Assembly (NCBI GenBank): GCA_035374585.1
Contig: DAOSPF010000009.1
Span: 1-64,000 of the forward strand
Direction: 5' to 3'
Origin: JAKPQD01 sp029572965
GTDB taxonomy: Bacteria > Bacteroidota > Bacteroidia > Bacteroidales > DTGW01
DNA length: 64,000 bases
Part shown: one piece after another, positions 9,968 to 18,492 of the stretch
Layout: each line of letters starts with the position of its first letter
How positions within the stretch are numbered: position 1 is the first letter of the stretch
Translations under genes and position numbers: made by a program
The notes under the pieces: generated by a model
What the model saw: only the letters and a program-made list of their open reading frames with translations
What the model was told of the DNA's origin: nothing
Databases searched by the model: none

Positions 9968-10295
9968 CTGTGTAAAATTTAATTTGTTGAATTTTAATTA
10001 TTTAAACCGTCAATATATATCATTCAATGAGAGCGGATAGAAAACCCATCCTGATTTATCAGGATTCATGTGTGTTTTTGTTTAAAACAAATTTAATGTT
10101 ATTATAAAACATAAATAGTTAAAAAAAGTTGCAGTTTTTATAAACCATAAAATACAAATACCAAAAATCCTGGATATTTGACCAATTTCAAATATATAAA
10201 TTTATTATATCACCAATATTTATATTATTAAACATAAAACTTTATATTTGTAAATATTTTTAAGCATTTTATCGTTTTTTCTAAATATTATTAAC
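9968..10295. other. Intergenic region between divergent genes
   Basis: This 328-base AT-rich region separates the minus-strand secreted protein from the plus-strand PAS protein. It contains a short hairpin, ATCCTGA-TTTA-TCAGGAT (10048-10065), without a following U tract, and a TATATTTG -7-like box (10243-10250). Nothing else, coding or RNA-like, was recognised. Confidence 0.5.
10243..10250 (+). promoter_or_regulatory. -7-like box upstream of the PAS/MCP-like gene
   Basis: TATATTTG fits the Bacteroidota primary sigma factor -7 consensus TAnnTTTG, 45 bases before the ATG at 10296. No TTTG or TTG element is seen at the expected distance upstream, so only half of a promoter is supported. Confidence 0.35.
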
Positions 10296-11297
10296 ATGAC
10301 AGCTTTGATGGGTTTGATTTTTTTGCTTTCAGCAACAATCTTTTATTTAGTAATAAAAAACAAAAAACTACGCACTTTATCATCCGAACAAAACTTACAG
10401 ATTGTTTTGCTAAAAAAAGACTTGGAAAATACTAATGATGAGGTAAAAAAGCTTTTAAAAGAAATAAATAAAAGCGGGCTTTATATTAGGTTGGTACAGC
10501 AATCGCCCAATGCTATTATGCTTATGGACAAGGATGCCAATGTAATATGGACAAATAAAGGTTTTGAACAAATGTACGAATATACCTATAAAGAATTCAT
10601 TGCTGCCCGTGGGGGCAATTACCGAAAAACGTCGTTTCATCCTGCCGTTCATGAGCGCCTCGACAAACTGGCCCGTACCAAAAAACCAATAAAATACGAA
10701 GCCCTGAATATTACCAGAACTGGCAAGGAGCTTTGGACACAAACTGCGCTTATGCCCATCCTTGGCGATGATGACGAACTTATTGGTATGGTAACCATAG
10801 ATACCGACATTCATCAACGTGTTGTAGAAAGTGACAGCGTGATGGAAAAAATGGAAGATATCAACAAAAAGATGGATGAAATATTTGTCTATTTTAAGGC
10901 CATGAAAAAAGAGTCCCGCGATTTGTTTGAAAGCATCAACAATTCGAAACAATGGATTGAACAAACGGACGAGATAGTTAAATTTATCAAAGAAATATCG
11001 GACAAAACCAAAATTCTGGGCATCAATGCTTCTATTGAAGCCCATGTAGCCGGCAGTTATGGCGTGGGGTTTAGGGTTATATCCAATGAGATTGTAGAAA
11101 TTTCGCACCAAACGACTAATTCTGTTGCCGAAATCAGCAAAATACTTGAAAATATTAAAAAAAGCCACGACGGGCTATTGCAAAACAAGCATGATACCGA
11201 AAAAACAATGGAGCTGTATAACGAAAAAATGAAAGACCTGAAGAAAGAGATTATTGAAGTGGAAAATGCTATCCAGATGTTCAAAACACTGACTTAA
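10296..11297 (+). CDS. PAS-domain protein with a chemoreceptor-like (MCP) signalling hairpin
   Basis: The 333-residue protein has one N-terminal membrane helix (about 4-21), a coiled-coil stretch (30-58) and a PAS/PAC domain (about 64-175). A C-terminal helical domain follows, and residues 229-290 closely resemble the conserved tip of methyl-accepting chemotaxis proteins: ISDKTKILGINASIEA followed by GSYGVGFRVISNEIVEIS. There is no HAMP domain, and the signalling region is much shorter than in classical receptors. It would bind a CheA/CheW array or act as a stand-alone dimeric sensor. No che genes occur in this window. Chemoreceptor-type proteins are sparse in this phylum, which makes this gene notable. 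Confidence 0.8.
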   Translation: MTALMGLIFLLSATIFYLVIKNKKLRTLSSEQNLQIVLLKKDLENTNDEVKKLLKEINKSGLYIRLVQQSPNAIMLMDKDANVIWTNKGFEQMYEYTYKEFIAARGGNYRKTSFHPAVHERLDKLARTKKPIKYEALNITRTGKELWTQTALMPILGDDDELIGMVTIDTDIHQRVVESDSVMEKMEDINKKMDEIFVYFKAMKKESRDLFESINNSKQWIEQTDEIVKFIKEISDKTKILGINASIEAHVAGSYGVGFRVISNEIVEISHQTTNSVAEISKILENIKKSHDGLLQNKHDTEKTMELYNEKMKDLKKEIIEVENAIQMFKTLT

Positions 11298-11305
11298 TAT
11301 TTAAC

Positions 11306-11337
11306 CACCCTTACCTTTTCTTATAAAGGAGGGGGAA
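11306..11337. repeat. Imperfect palindrome of the CCTCCTTT...AAAGGAGG type
   Basis: The sequence after the PAS/MCP-like stop codon contains CCACCCTTACC...TTATAAAGGAGGGGG, a degraded hairpin. It resembles the perfect palindrome at 52991-53007 and a second degraded copy near 52136-52152. It could act as a terminator, although no clear U tract follows. Confidence 0.4.
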
Positions 11338-11395
11338 TACAACATTTTAAAGAGTATTATGAGAATAATAGACTTCTAAACTAATTTGCCAATCT

Positions 11396-11863
11396 CTAAT
11401 CCTCCATTGACAATACATCCTGAATTACATACGACTCAAAGCCCCGCGAAAGGGCAAACTGGAATAATTTCTTCGTAACTTCTTTATTGGCACCTTTAAC
11501 AAATTTTGCTTTTTTATCGAGCTCTTCTTTAAGAATATCGAGATATTCGTTCTGGTCTATTTCTTTAAGTGCAGCATTTGCAACACTTTCCTCAACTCCT
11601 TTTTGCCGAAGGGCCATGCTTAACTTTATCCTGCCCCATTTATTGAACCGGAGCTTATCGTGAACAAAAGCTTTGGCAAACCTTTTATCATCGAGGTATT
11701 TTTCCTGGCAAAGTTTTTCTATGATTTGATTAATGATATCCTCTGAAACATCAAAAGATTTAAGCTTTTGAACCACTTCAGCTTTGCAACGCTCCTGACC
11801 ACTACAATAACGAGCAGCAAAGTCATAAGCTTCTTTTTCTGAAAAAGATTGAGGAGAGACCAT
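11396..11863 (-). CDS. recX: Regulatory protein RecX
   Basis: The 155-residue protein shows the RecX pattern of three three-helix repeats. The first holds AARYCSGQERCKAEV (about residues 11-25), the next EKLCQEKYLDDKRFAKAFV, and the basic RFNKWGRIKLSMALRQKG follows. Family members bind RecA filaments and limit recombinase activity. It lies three bases after prmC in the same direction, so the two are probably translated from one mRNA. recA is not in this window. Confidence 0.9.
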   Translation of the reverse strand: MVSPQSFSEKEAYDFAARYCSGQERCKAEVVQKLKSFDVSEDIINQIIEKLCQEKYLDDKRFAKAFVHDKLRFNKWGRIKLSMALRQKGVEESVANAALKEIDQNEYLDILKEELDKKAKFVKGANKEVTKKLFQFALSRGFESYVIQDVLSMED

Positions 11864-11866
11864 ATC

Positions 11867-12814
11867 TTAGAACTGGCGGAATTTCTCCAACTCAGGATTT
11901 TCGCCTTTTTTGAACAACTTTATCTGCGCCCTGACCATACGGGGTTTGCCACTCAAATCGGGTTTCACCTGTACATTTCTAAAACCCTTCAGGGTAAGCA
12001 TTTCCATTATTTCTTTGTGAAAACGCGGATTAATCTCGAAATATAAGAAACCTCCCCATTCGAGCTTAATACGGGCAAAGTCAGCAATAGCCTTATAAAA
12101 CTTCAAAGGTTCTTCGTCTTCCACAAACAAAGCCATGTGAGGTTCGTAATCTAATACATTCTTTTGCATCTGGGCAGCCTCACTTTTTGTTACATACGGT
12201 GGGTTGCTAACTATAATATCGTAAGCCTCTTTAAAATGCTTGGAACTTTCGGTGGTAAAGTCCTGCAAAATATCATAATGAAAAAAGTTCACAATACTTT
12301 CATTTAAAAACGAGTTTTCCTCGGCAATTTCGAGCGCCTCGTCTGAAATATCAATACCATCAGTTTGCGAGTGCAGCATAAGCTTATCTAAAGCAATAGC
12401 AAGACATCCAGAACCTGTACCAATATCAAGGATACGGTTTTCATTGAATTTGTGCGTTTTTATAATCCAATCAGCCAGTTCTTCAGTCTCAGGCCTGGGG
12501 ATTAATACACCAGGGGCCACTTTAAGCTTAAGCCCAAGAAAATCAGCAGAACCTAATAAATACTGAATAGGACGAAATTCTTTCAACCCTTCTGTAACCT
12601 CTTGAATTTTTAGAAAAGACTCTGCCGAAACTTCTAAATTTGGTTTGAGGTGAAAATCAACCGGATGAATATTGGCAATTTTGTCAAAAACGATACGCCT
12701 TATGCTCCTGAATTCATTTTCAGGATATAACGCACTTATTTCTTTTTCAAAATATTGAAGGGCTTCACTTAGTTTTACAGATGATGTTTCCAACGCTCTT
12801 ATTTTTGGTTCCAA
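11867..12814 (-). CDS. prmC: Peptide chain release factor N5-glutamine methyltransferase
   Basis: The 315-residue protein has the N-terminal helical substrate-recognition domain and a class I methyltransferase domain. The SAM-binding GxGxG motif is DIGTGSGCLAIAL (about 190), and the catalytic NPPY signature is IIVSNPPYVTKSE. The downstream YEPHMALF segment is typical of PrmC/HemK. The enzyme methylates the Gln of the GGQ motif of release factors. It is the first gene of a prmC-recX pair and is divergent from ribD, with about 135 bases between the start codons. Confidence 0.95.
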   Translation of the reverse strand: MEPKIRALETSSVKLSEALQYFEKEISALYPENEFRSIRRIVFDKIANIHPVDFHLKPNLEVSAESFLKIQEVTEGLKEFRPIQYLLGSADFLGLKLKVAPGVLIPRPETEELADWIIKTHKFNENRILDIGTGSGCLAIALDKLMLHSQTDGIDISDEALEIAEENSFLNESIVNFFHYDILQDFTTESSKHFKEAYDIIVSNPPYVTKSEAAQMQKNVLDYEPHMALFVEDEEPLKFYKAIADFARIKLEWGGFLYFEINPRFHKEIMEMLTLKGFRNVQVKPDLSGKPRMVRAQIKLFKKGENPELEKFRQF

Positions 12815-12907
12815 TTTAACAATTTTTTACGTCAACACAGCCTTTTGAAACTAAAAAAATGATTTTTTATTTTAACACACAGATTAGCTGATATAAAAAA
12901 CTATACT

Positions 12908-12915
12908 TAGTTTTG
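12908..12915 (+). promoter_or_regulatory. -7-like box upstream of ribD
   Basis: TAGTTTTG matches TAnnTTTG. A transcript starting about seven bases downstream would begin near 12922. This would exclude a GTG start at 12918 and fits the ATG at 12951. No -33 element is visible. Confidence 0.3.
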
Positions 12916-12950
12916 TTGTGTACTTCAAAGTTATACTACACGAAGGTAGA

Positions 12951-14018
12951 ATGGATACAAAAGATGAGAAATATCACCTTAGGACACTTCAATTAGCATT
13001 GAACGGGCTTGGACGTGTTGCCCCAAACCCAATGGTAGGTTCTGTTATTGTTTTGGATAATAAAATCATTGGAGAAGGTTATCATCAACACTTTGGAGGC
13101 CCTCATGCTGAAGTAAACGCTATTGCTTCTGTCAAAGACGAAAAGCTTTTGCGCAAAGCCACGTTATACGTCAATCTTGAACCCTGTGCACACTATGGAA
13201 AAACGCCTCCATGTGCAGAACTTATCATAAAAAAACAAATCCCCAATGTTGTTATTGGCCAGTTAGACCCATTTCCGGCTGTTTCGGGCAAAGGACTACA
13301 AATGCTTATTGATGCGGGCATCAATGCAGTTGTTGGTGAGCATGTTGACCAATGCAGGTTTCTGAACAGGCGCTTTCTGACTTTTCACGAGAAAAAAAGG
13401 CCTTTTTTTATTTTAAAATGGGCACAAACCATAGATGGATTCATAGATATAGTACGTAATCATAATTCTCCGCAAGCACCTAACTGGATTACAGATGAAC
13501 ACACCCGTATATTAGTCCACAAATGGCGTAGCGAAGAGCAAGCCATATTGATTGGCACTAACACCGCGCTTTTTGACAACCCACGGCTCAATACCCGTGA
13601 CTTTTATGGTAAAAACCCAATTCGTCTGGTACTGGACAGGCAGTTGAGGCTGCCTAAGACGCTTCATGTTTTTGACAAAAGCGTAAAAACCTTTATTTTC
13701 ACAGAAAAGCAGAAGAAGAGTGAAGAAAATCTTGAATATATTCAAATTGATTTCTCTAAACTTTTATATGAGCTGTCAACATTCTGCTACGAAAGACAAA
13801 TACAATCAGTTATAGTAGAAGGTGGGGCAAGGTTGTTAAACACCTTTATACAGCAGAATTTATGGGACGAAGCAAGGGTATTCATTGGCAATACATCATT
13901 TGGCAAGGGTATTGCAGCTCCTTCTATGAATAGTATGCCAGTATCCAGTGAAAATCTTCCTAATTCGATGTTAAAAATATGGCACAAGCACCCTGCAGCT
14001 TTTAATATTGATAAATAA
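12951..14018 (+). CDS. ribD: Bifunctional riboflavin biosynthesis deaminase/reductase RibD
   Basis: From the ATG at 12951 the protein has 355 residues and begins MDTKDEKYHLRTLQLA, as RibD proteins usually do. An in-frame GTG at 12918 would add 11 residues with no family counterpart. The N-terminal deaminase has the zinc site HAEV (GGPHAEVNA) and PCAHYGKTPPC. The C-terminal reductase half contains KWAQTIDGFI, an IGTNTAL segment and VEGGARLLNTF. It converts the pyrimidine released by GTP cyclohydrolase II in two steps to the ribitylamino precursor of riboflavin. Other rib genes are not nearby, as is common in this phylum. Confidence 0.94.
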   Translation: MDTKDEKYHLRTLQLALNGLGRVAPNPMVGSVIVLDNKIIGEGYHQHFGGPHAEVNAIASVKDEKLLRKATLYVNLEPCAHYGKTPPCAELIIKKQIPNVVIGQLDPFPAVSGKGLQMLIDAGINAVVGEHVDQCRFLNRRFLTFHEKKRPFFILKWAQTIDGFIDIVRNHNSPQAPNWITDEHTRILVHKWRSEEQAILIGTNTALFDNPRLNTRDFYGKNPIRLVLDRQLRLPKTLHVFDKSVKTFIFTEKQKKSEENLEYIQIDFSKLLYELSTFCYERQIQSVIVEGGARLLNTFIQQNLWDEARVFIGNTSFGKGIAAPSMNSMPVSSENLPNSMLKIWHKHPAAFNIDK

Positions 14019-14046
14019 GCCTATCAAGTATTGAATTGAAAAGAGC

Positions 14047-14445
14047 TTATTTATAAGAAATCTCAACAATGTTGTTTTCCGGGTCAAGAATGATGCTCTC
14101 ATAGTACCCGTCGCCAGTAACACGTGGTTCGCTGGCAATATAATATCCGTCTTTTCTCAAACGCTCTGTTAGCTCCTCAAGATTTTCTTTACTATCCACA
14201 CCTAAAGCCAGGTGCGCAAGCCCGAAATGCTGAACATTAGTACTTACAGGGATTTCGGCTATATTAGGTTTATGCATCAGCTCAATACGCGTATTTCCAA
14301 CAAATTCAATAAAATACGACTGAAACATCCTGTTTTTATTGATATACAAGGTACTCGACTTCCCATTGAAGTATTTTTCGTAAAATTGACGCATAGTTTC
14401 GAGATCCCTGCACCAGATAGCAACGTGAGCCAATGATATTTTCAT
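14047..14445 (-). CDS. VOC family (glyoxalase/bleomycin-resistance fold) protein
   Basis: The 132-residue protein has the two beta-alpha-beta-beta-beta modules of the vicinal oxygen chelate fold. Likely metal ligands are His7 (LAHVAIW), the Glu of RIELMHK, the His of LAHLALGV and Glu129 of NIVEISY. This ligand spacing fits metal-dependent lyases or dioxygenases of the glyoxalase I group. The substrate is unknown. It converges on ribD with 28 bases between stop codons and follows the TolC-family gene in the same direction, 18 bases from its stop. Confidence 0.85.
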   Translation of the reverse strand: MKISLAHVAIWCRDLETMRQFYEKYFNGKSSTLYINKNRMFQSYFIEFVGNTRIELMHKPNIAEIPVSTNVQHFGLAHLALGVDSKENLEELTERLRKDGYYIASEPRVTGDGYYESIILDPENNIVEISYK

Positions 14446-14463
14446 AAAGAAGTGTTGATTAGG

Positions 14464-15801
14464 TTATAAAACAATAGGAATACCCTTGTAAAAATCAAGA
14501 ATTTTCAGGTTAAAGATAAACTTATATTTTGCCTGGAGCAAATCAGACTGAACCTTCAAATAATTATTCTGGGCCACTACAAAATCGATGTGGCTTATCA
14601 AGCCAAGCTCATATTTTTGCCTGATATTTTTAAAATTTTCTTCTTGGGCAGCAGCAGCCTTAGTTTGAGCTTTATAGCTTTCGTAAGAAGCCTTAGCATC
14701 GGCAAAGGCTTGCTCCACTTCCTTACGAACCCCTAATTTACTTTGTTGTAACGAATACTCAGCATCAAGTTTATTCAATTTAGCGTTCTTTACATTTTTA
14801 ACATTCTGAAAACGGGTAAAAATAGGCACTGACAAATTAATTGAAAGTTGTTTGTAAAGCTTTTGGTCCAACTGGTCATTAACAGGAACCTTTTCCCCGG
14901 TAAGAGTCTTTTCATCTAAGTTATACTGGCTATAATATTGCCCGGTAAGGCTGATTTGCGGACTAAATGCCCCTTTTGCAACAGCATAACGACGTTCGGC
15001 ACTTTTCAAAGCATATTCAGCGCCCTTTATTTGTGGAAGAGTATTTAAAGCAACATCAATAACCGAATCGGCATTTTCTGCAAAAGTATCAGGGACTGCA
15101 AGAATTGGAGGCGCTACAATATCAAAATTTTTGACCGTGTCGAGATCTAACATCTGGGCTAATGTCAGTAATGACATGTTCAGCCGATTTTGGGCTTCTG
15201 TAAGAGAAGACAAATTGGTCATTGCTGTAGCTTCAACTTCCAATTGTGCACCTCTGGCGATACTTCCAACAGCATACTTTGCATTGGTATTTTCCAACTC
15301 TAACTTTGAAGCCTCGTATTGTTTCTTTAACACCTGAAAATATTCCTTATCATACAATATCTGGAAAAACGAAGAGGCAATGGAAAGGGATATATCGTTC
15401 CTGGCTTTTTTCAGGCTTTCATTAGCTGACAGAAACGAATAATAATCGGCCCTGATTGTGTTTAAGTTCTGAAAACCACTAAAAATGGTCAGATTGGAAC
15501 TAAGCCCCACACTACCCGAATTCAGGTTGTTAGAATAAGCAAAACTGCTATAATCAGCTACACGTCCGCGACCGATATTATGACTTCCGCCAGCACCCAA
15601 ATCTGGCAATAGGTTGAAATATGATTGCTTGTAATTATTTTTTGAAATCTGAGTTTGAAGCTCTTGCCTTTTCAAAGTCAGGTTATTTTCTAAAGCATAC
15701 GAGATGCATTCTTGTAAAGTCATAGCTTTTTGAGAGAAAATGACTGACGACAAAAGTAAAAAAGCAATAGCCATAGAAGCCTTAACAACAATATCTTTCA
15801 T
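14464..15801 (-). CDS. TolC-family outer-membrane efflux protein
   Basis: The 445-residue protein has a signal peptide (cleavage after about VIFSQ, residue 24) and starts its mature part with MTLQECISYALENNLTL, the usual opening of TolC-type factors. Two repeats rich in coiled-coil helices follow; NAKYAVGSIARGAQLEVEA and RQKYELGLISHIDFVVAQNN are the conserved helix-turn segments. It should form a trimeric outer-membrane channel. No membrane-fusion protein or inner-membrane pump gene is adjacent, so the partner must lie elsewhere. The VOC gene follows closely on the same strand. Confidence 0.9.
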   Translation of the reverse strand: MKDIVVKASMAIAFLLLSSVIFSQKAMTLQECISYALENNLTLKRQELQTQISKNNYKQSYFNLLPDLGAGGSHNIGRGRVADYSSFAYSNNLNSGSVGLSSNLTIFSGFQNLNTIRADYYSFLSANESLKKARNDISLSIASSFFQILYDKEYFQVLKKQYEASKLELENTNAKYAVGSIARGAQLEVEATAMTNLSSLTEAQNRLNMSLLTLAQMLDLDTVKNFDIVAPPILAVPDTFAENADSVIDVALNTLPQIKGAEYALKSAERRYAVAKGAFSPQISLTGQYYSQYNLDEKTLTGEKVPVNDQLDQKLYKQLSINLSVPIFTRFQNVKNVKNAKLNKLDAEYSLQQSKLGVRKEVEQAFADAKASYESYKAQTKAAAAQEENFKNIRQKYELGLISHIDFVVAQNNYLKVQSDLLQAKYKFIFNLKILDFYKGIPIVL

Positions 15802-15939
15802 GGTACAGAATATCGCAGATTAATTTTTATCACCAAAAGAGTCAAAAGTAAGAAATATTTAATCATCCTGATATGAGAGTCTGTTTTTTTACAAAAAAGC
15901 GTTTCAATTCTGGCAAACTCAAATGCTTTTTACATAAGT

Positions 15940-18288
15940 CTAAAACTCAATTTTATAACTCAAGACAGGTAAAACAACTGCATAGGTATCTTTTTCAATT
16001 GTTTTAGTTTTAATATTGTAGTAATACCCTCCTTGGTTAGGTGACCCCAGCGCATTCTTAACCTGCAATGCCCATGTCCCCGAGAACCTGCGATGGTTTG
16101 TACGGTAAGTCAATGTAAAATCAAGGTAATAAGTTGCCGGAAATTGCTTTTCAAAAGCCTTAGCTTCATCCGAAACAACACGCTGCTGTACAATCGACTC
16201 AGCCTCGTTCAGCGGCGAATAGCGCTCCCCTCCTATATAATTGAACCGTGCATTAATTCCAATCACCTTATTTCGTGCTGTAAAAAACTCTTTTCCAACC
16301 AAAAGGTTTGCTGTAAAGTTTTTATTAAAACGGGTATTGCGCCAAACCCCATCGTCTGCCTTATACTCTGAATTAAAAACGGACGTAGTTACAAGATAAT
16401 AAAAATTATTGTTCAAAAACCTCTCAAAAGTCAGGTCAACGCCATAATTGCGACCAGTTGAGTTATTTTCGAGCTTCTCCCTGAAAGTCCAATCCTGGGA
16501 GAAGTTAACCATAGAGTACGAACTATCAGCAATTCCGGGGATATCATACAAATATTGGAAATAAGGCTCAACTTTCAACCTCAACTTATCGGTAATCCGC
16601 CAGTCATAAGACAAAACAATGTGATGAGCCTTGGAAAAGTCAAGGTCTTTGTTCAGATATGCCTTACTCCCATTGATATTTTCTGAAATAAAATAAAACT
16701 TCAATTCTTCAAGTTGGCTATGTTTTCCATAACCAAGGCTTATTGTCTGTTTGGGTGATATTTCAAAACTGGCGCTCAACCTTGGGTCAACTGAATAATT
16801 ATCGTTCAACAAAAAATAATTGGTATTTATCCCGCCATTGAAGGTAAAGCGAGAAGACACCTCATATTTTGCCTGGGCATAAAACTCTGCCAATCCGCTA
16901 TGCCCATTTTCTTTAACAATATTCTGGAATGTAGAAAGGGCTTCATTCATAATACCTGATATATCAAGGTTATAAAATATCTCATGATAATTAACCCCCG
17001 TTTTCAAAGTAGTTTGGGCATTAAACTTATGGTTGATGTACGAACTCATTGTAACTCGCCATGAATTATCTTTCAGCTTAGTACTTGGCTGCAAATTCAT
17101 AGATTTGTCGAGCATTTCTTCTAAAAAGCTATTCCGGGTCCCCGAAACAGCAACTGTAGTACTAACAAAAGACTGATTGCCCAGGATCATTTTATGGTTC
17201 AGGCCGGCAGCGCCAATATCCAAGCCCCAGTTATACTTCACTTTATCCCACGAGCTTTCCCACACCATCGAATCTTTATCTACAGGTTCATTGTTTTCAT
17301 CTAAAGCGCCAATACCCCAGAAAGAAAAGGTGCCGGCTGTTTTGGTCGGGAAGTTAAACTTAAACGACAAATCCTGATATTTGGGCACTTGCTGCGAGGG
17401 TATCATCCCCATATTAGATAGAATGCCTGTAGTAGAATATCTATAATTAAAAAGGTAAGAAGCTTTGCCTTTTTCGCCCAAAGGCCCTTCCGAAGCCACA
17501 TCAATACCCATCAAGCCTGCCTGAAAAGTATTTTCAAAACGTTCATTATTTCCATTGCGCAACTTCATATCAAACACTCCGGCAAGCGCATTGCCATACT
17601 CAGAAGGGAATGCCCCGGTAAAAAAATCAGAATTGGCCAACAACTGGCTGCTAAATATCGTTACAACCCCTCCCCCAGCTATATTTCCGCCAGCAAAATG
17701 GTTAGGGTTTGGAATTTCAACCCCTTCAAGCCTCCAGGAAACACCCTTGGGAGAGTTGCCCCTGATAGTGATTGCATTATCTTGCACAGACCCAACTGTT
17801 ACTCCGGCAAAAGCAGATGCCATGCGGGCCGGGTCGTCCAACCCTCCGGCATAACGACGGGTTTCTTCAACCGTGAACGAACGGGCGCTGACAGCAGCCA
17901 TGGTATTCAACGGCCTGTCTTTACGAGTAAAGGCTTTTACCTTCACTTCATCCATCTGGGTCACAGATTGCTTTAAACTAATATTCAGCACTACCTCTTT
18001 CCCTGACGAAACAAGTATTTCGGGAATTATAACTGTCTCATATCCCAGAAAAGATACTTGTATATTATACCTCCCTATGGGAACACCAGTAATTTTAAAC
18101 AATCCATCCACATCGGCAATATTACCAAGACCCGGATTGGTGTTTAATACAACTACACTTGCCCCGGGAAGTGCAGCTTGCGATTCGCTATCATATACCT
18201 TCCCTTTTACTGTTTGTGTTATGGTTTGCGACAATGCAACATTGAAAGCTGCACAAATAAATAATATTAGAAGTTTAATTTTCCTCAT
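15940..18288 (-). CDS. TonB-dependent receptor with carboxypeptidase-like regulatory domain
   Basis: The 782-residue protein has a signal peptide ending near VALSQ (residue 21). A CarboxypepD-reg-like Ig domain follows (about 26-112; VKGKVYDSESQAALPGASV and PIGRYNIQVSFLGYE), then a plug domain (about 125-235). The plug includes the N-terminal conserved RPLNTMAAVSARSFTVEET and ITIRGNSPKGVSWRLEGVEI. The rest is a beta-barrel ending in an aromatic residue (SYKIEF). It lacks the SusC-type length and has no SusD partner. The barrel resembles the small peptide or siderophore receptor type, but the ligand is unknown. The surface-repeat genes lie upstream on the same strand with a 204-base gap. There is no STN domain, so it is not itself a transducing receptor. 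Confidence 0.92.
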   Translation of the reverse strand: MRKIKLLILFICAAFNVALSQTITQTVKGKVYDSESQAALPGASVVVLNTNPGLGNIADVDGLFKITGVPIGRYNIQVSFLGYETVIIPEILVSSGKEVVLNISLKQSVTQMDEVKVKAFTRKDRPLNTMAAVSARSFTVEETRRYAGGLDDPARMASAFAGVTVGSVQDNAITIRGNSPKGVSWRLEGVEIPNPNHFAGGNIAGGGVVTIFSSQLLANSDFFTGAFPSEYGNALAGVFDMKLRNGNNERFENTFQAGLMGIDVASEGPLGEKGKASYLFNYRYSTTGILSNMGMIPSQQVPKYQDLSFKFNFPTKTAGTFSFWGIGALDENNEPVDKDSMVWESSWDKVKYNWGLDIGAAGLNHKMILGNQSFVSTTVAVSGTRNSFLEEMLDKSMNLQPSTKLKDNSWRVTMSSYINHKFNAQTTLKTGVNYHEIFYNLDISGIMNEALSTFQNIVKENGHSGLAEFYAQAKYEVSSRFTFNGGINTNYFLLNDNYSVDPRLSASFEISPKQTISLGYGKHSQLEELKFYFISENINGSKAYLNKDLDFSKAHHIVLSYDWRITDKLRLKVEPYFQYLYDIPGIADSSYSMVNFSQDWTFREKLENNSTGRNYGVDLTFERFLNNNFYYLVTTSVFNSEYKADDGVWRNTRFNKNFTANLLVGKEFFTARNKVIGINARFNYIGGERYSPLNEAESIVQQRVVSDEAKAFEKQFPATYYLDFTLTYRTNHRRFSGTWALQVKNALGSPNQGGYYYNIKTKTIEKDTYAVVLPVLSYKIEF

Positions 18289-18492
18289 GGTTTGAAATAT
18301 TTGAGTTTAAAAAGAATATAATTTCCCTGTCTCCATCTTGGAGAGAATTTTTATTGTATTTAAAAATGAAAAACGCGCTACAATTGCTTTATTAAGGGGT
18401 AATTGCTTTGATTATTAGACCTAACACCACCACTTTCCTCTTATGAGTAGGTCAATACATGAATTTTTCCACAATTCGCCTTATACCAGAAA

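Noticed and set aside
10455..11168. 237-residue open frame on the minus strand
   Set aside because: It is fully antisense to the PAS/MCP-like gene, whose domains are convincing. Its Phe/His/Ile-rich composition is what antisense reading of a Lys/Glu-rich gene produces.
15940..18288. TonB receptor as the partner of the FecI/FecR pair
   Set aside because: It has no STN domain and is separated from the cassette by the two repeat genes and a 204-base gap, so it is not supported as the transducing receptor, although co-regulation remains possible.
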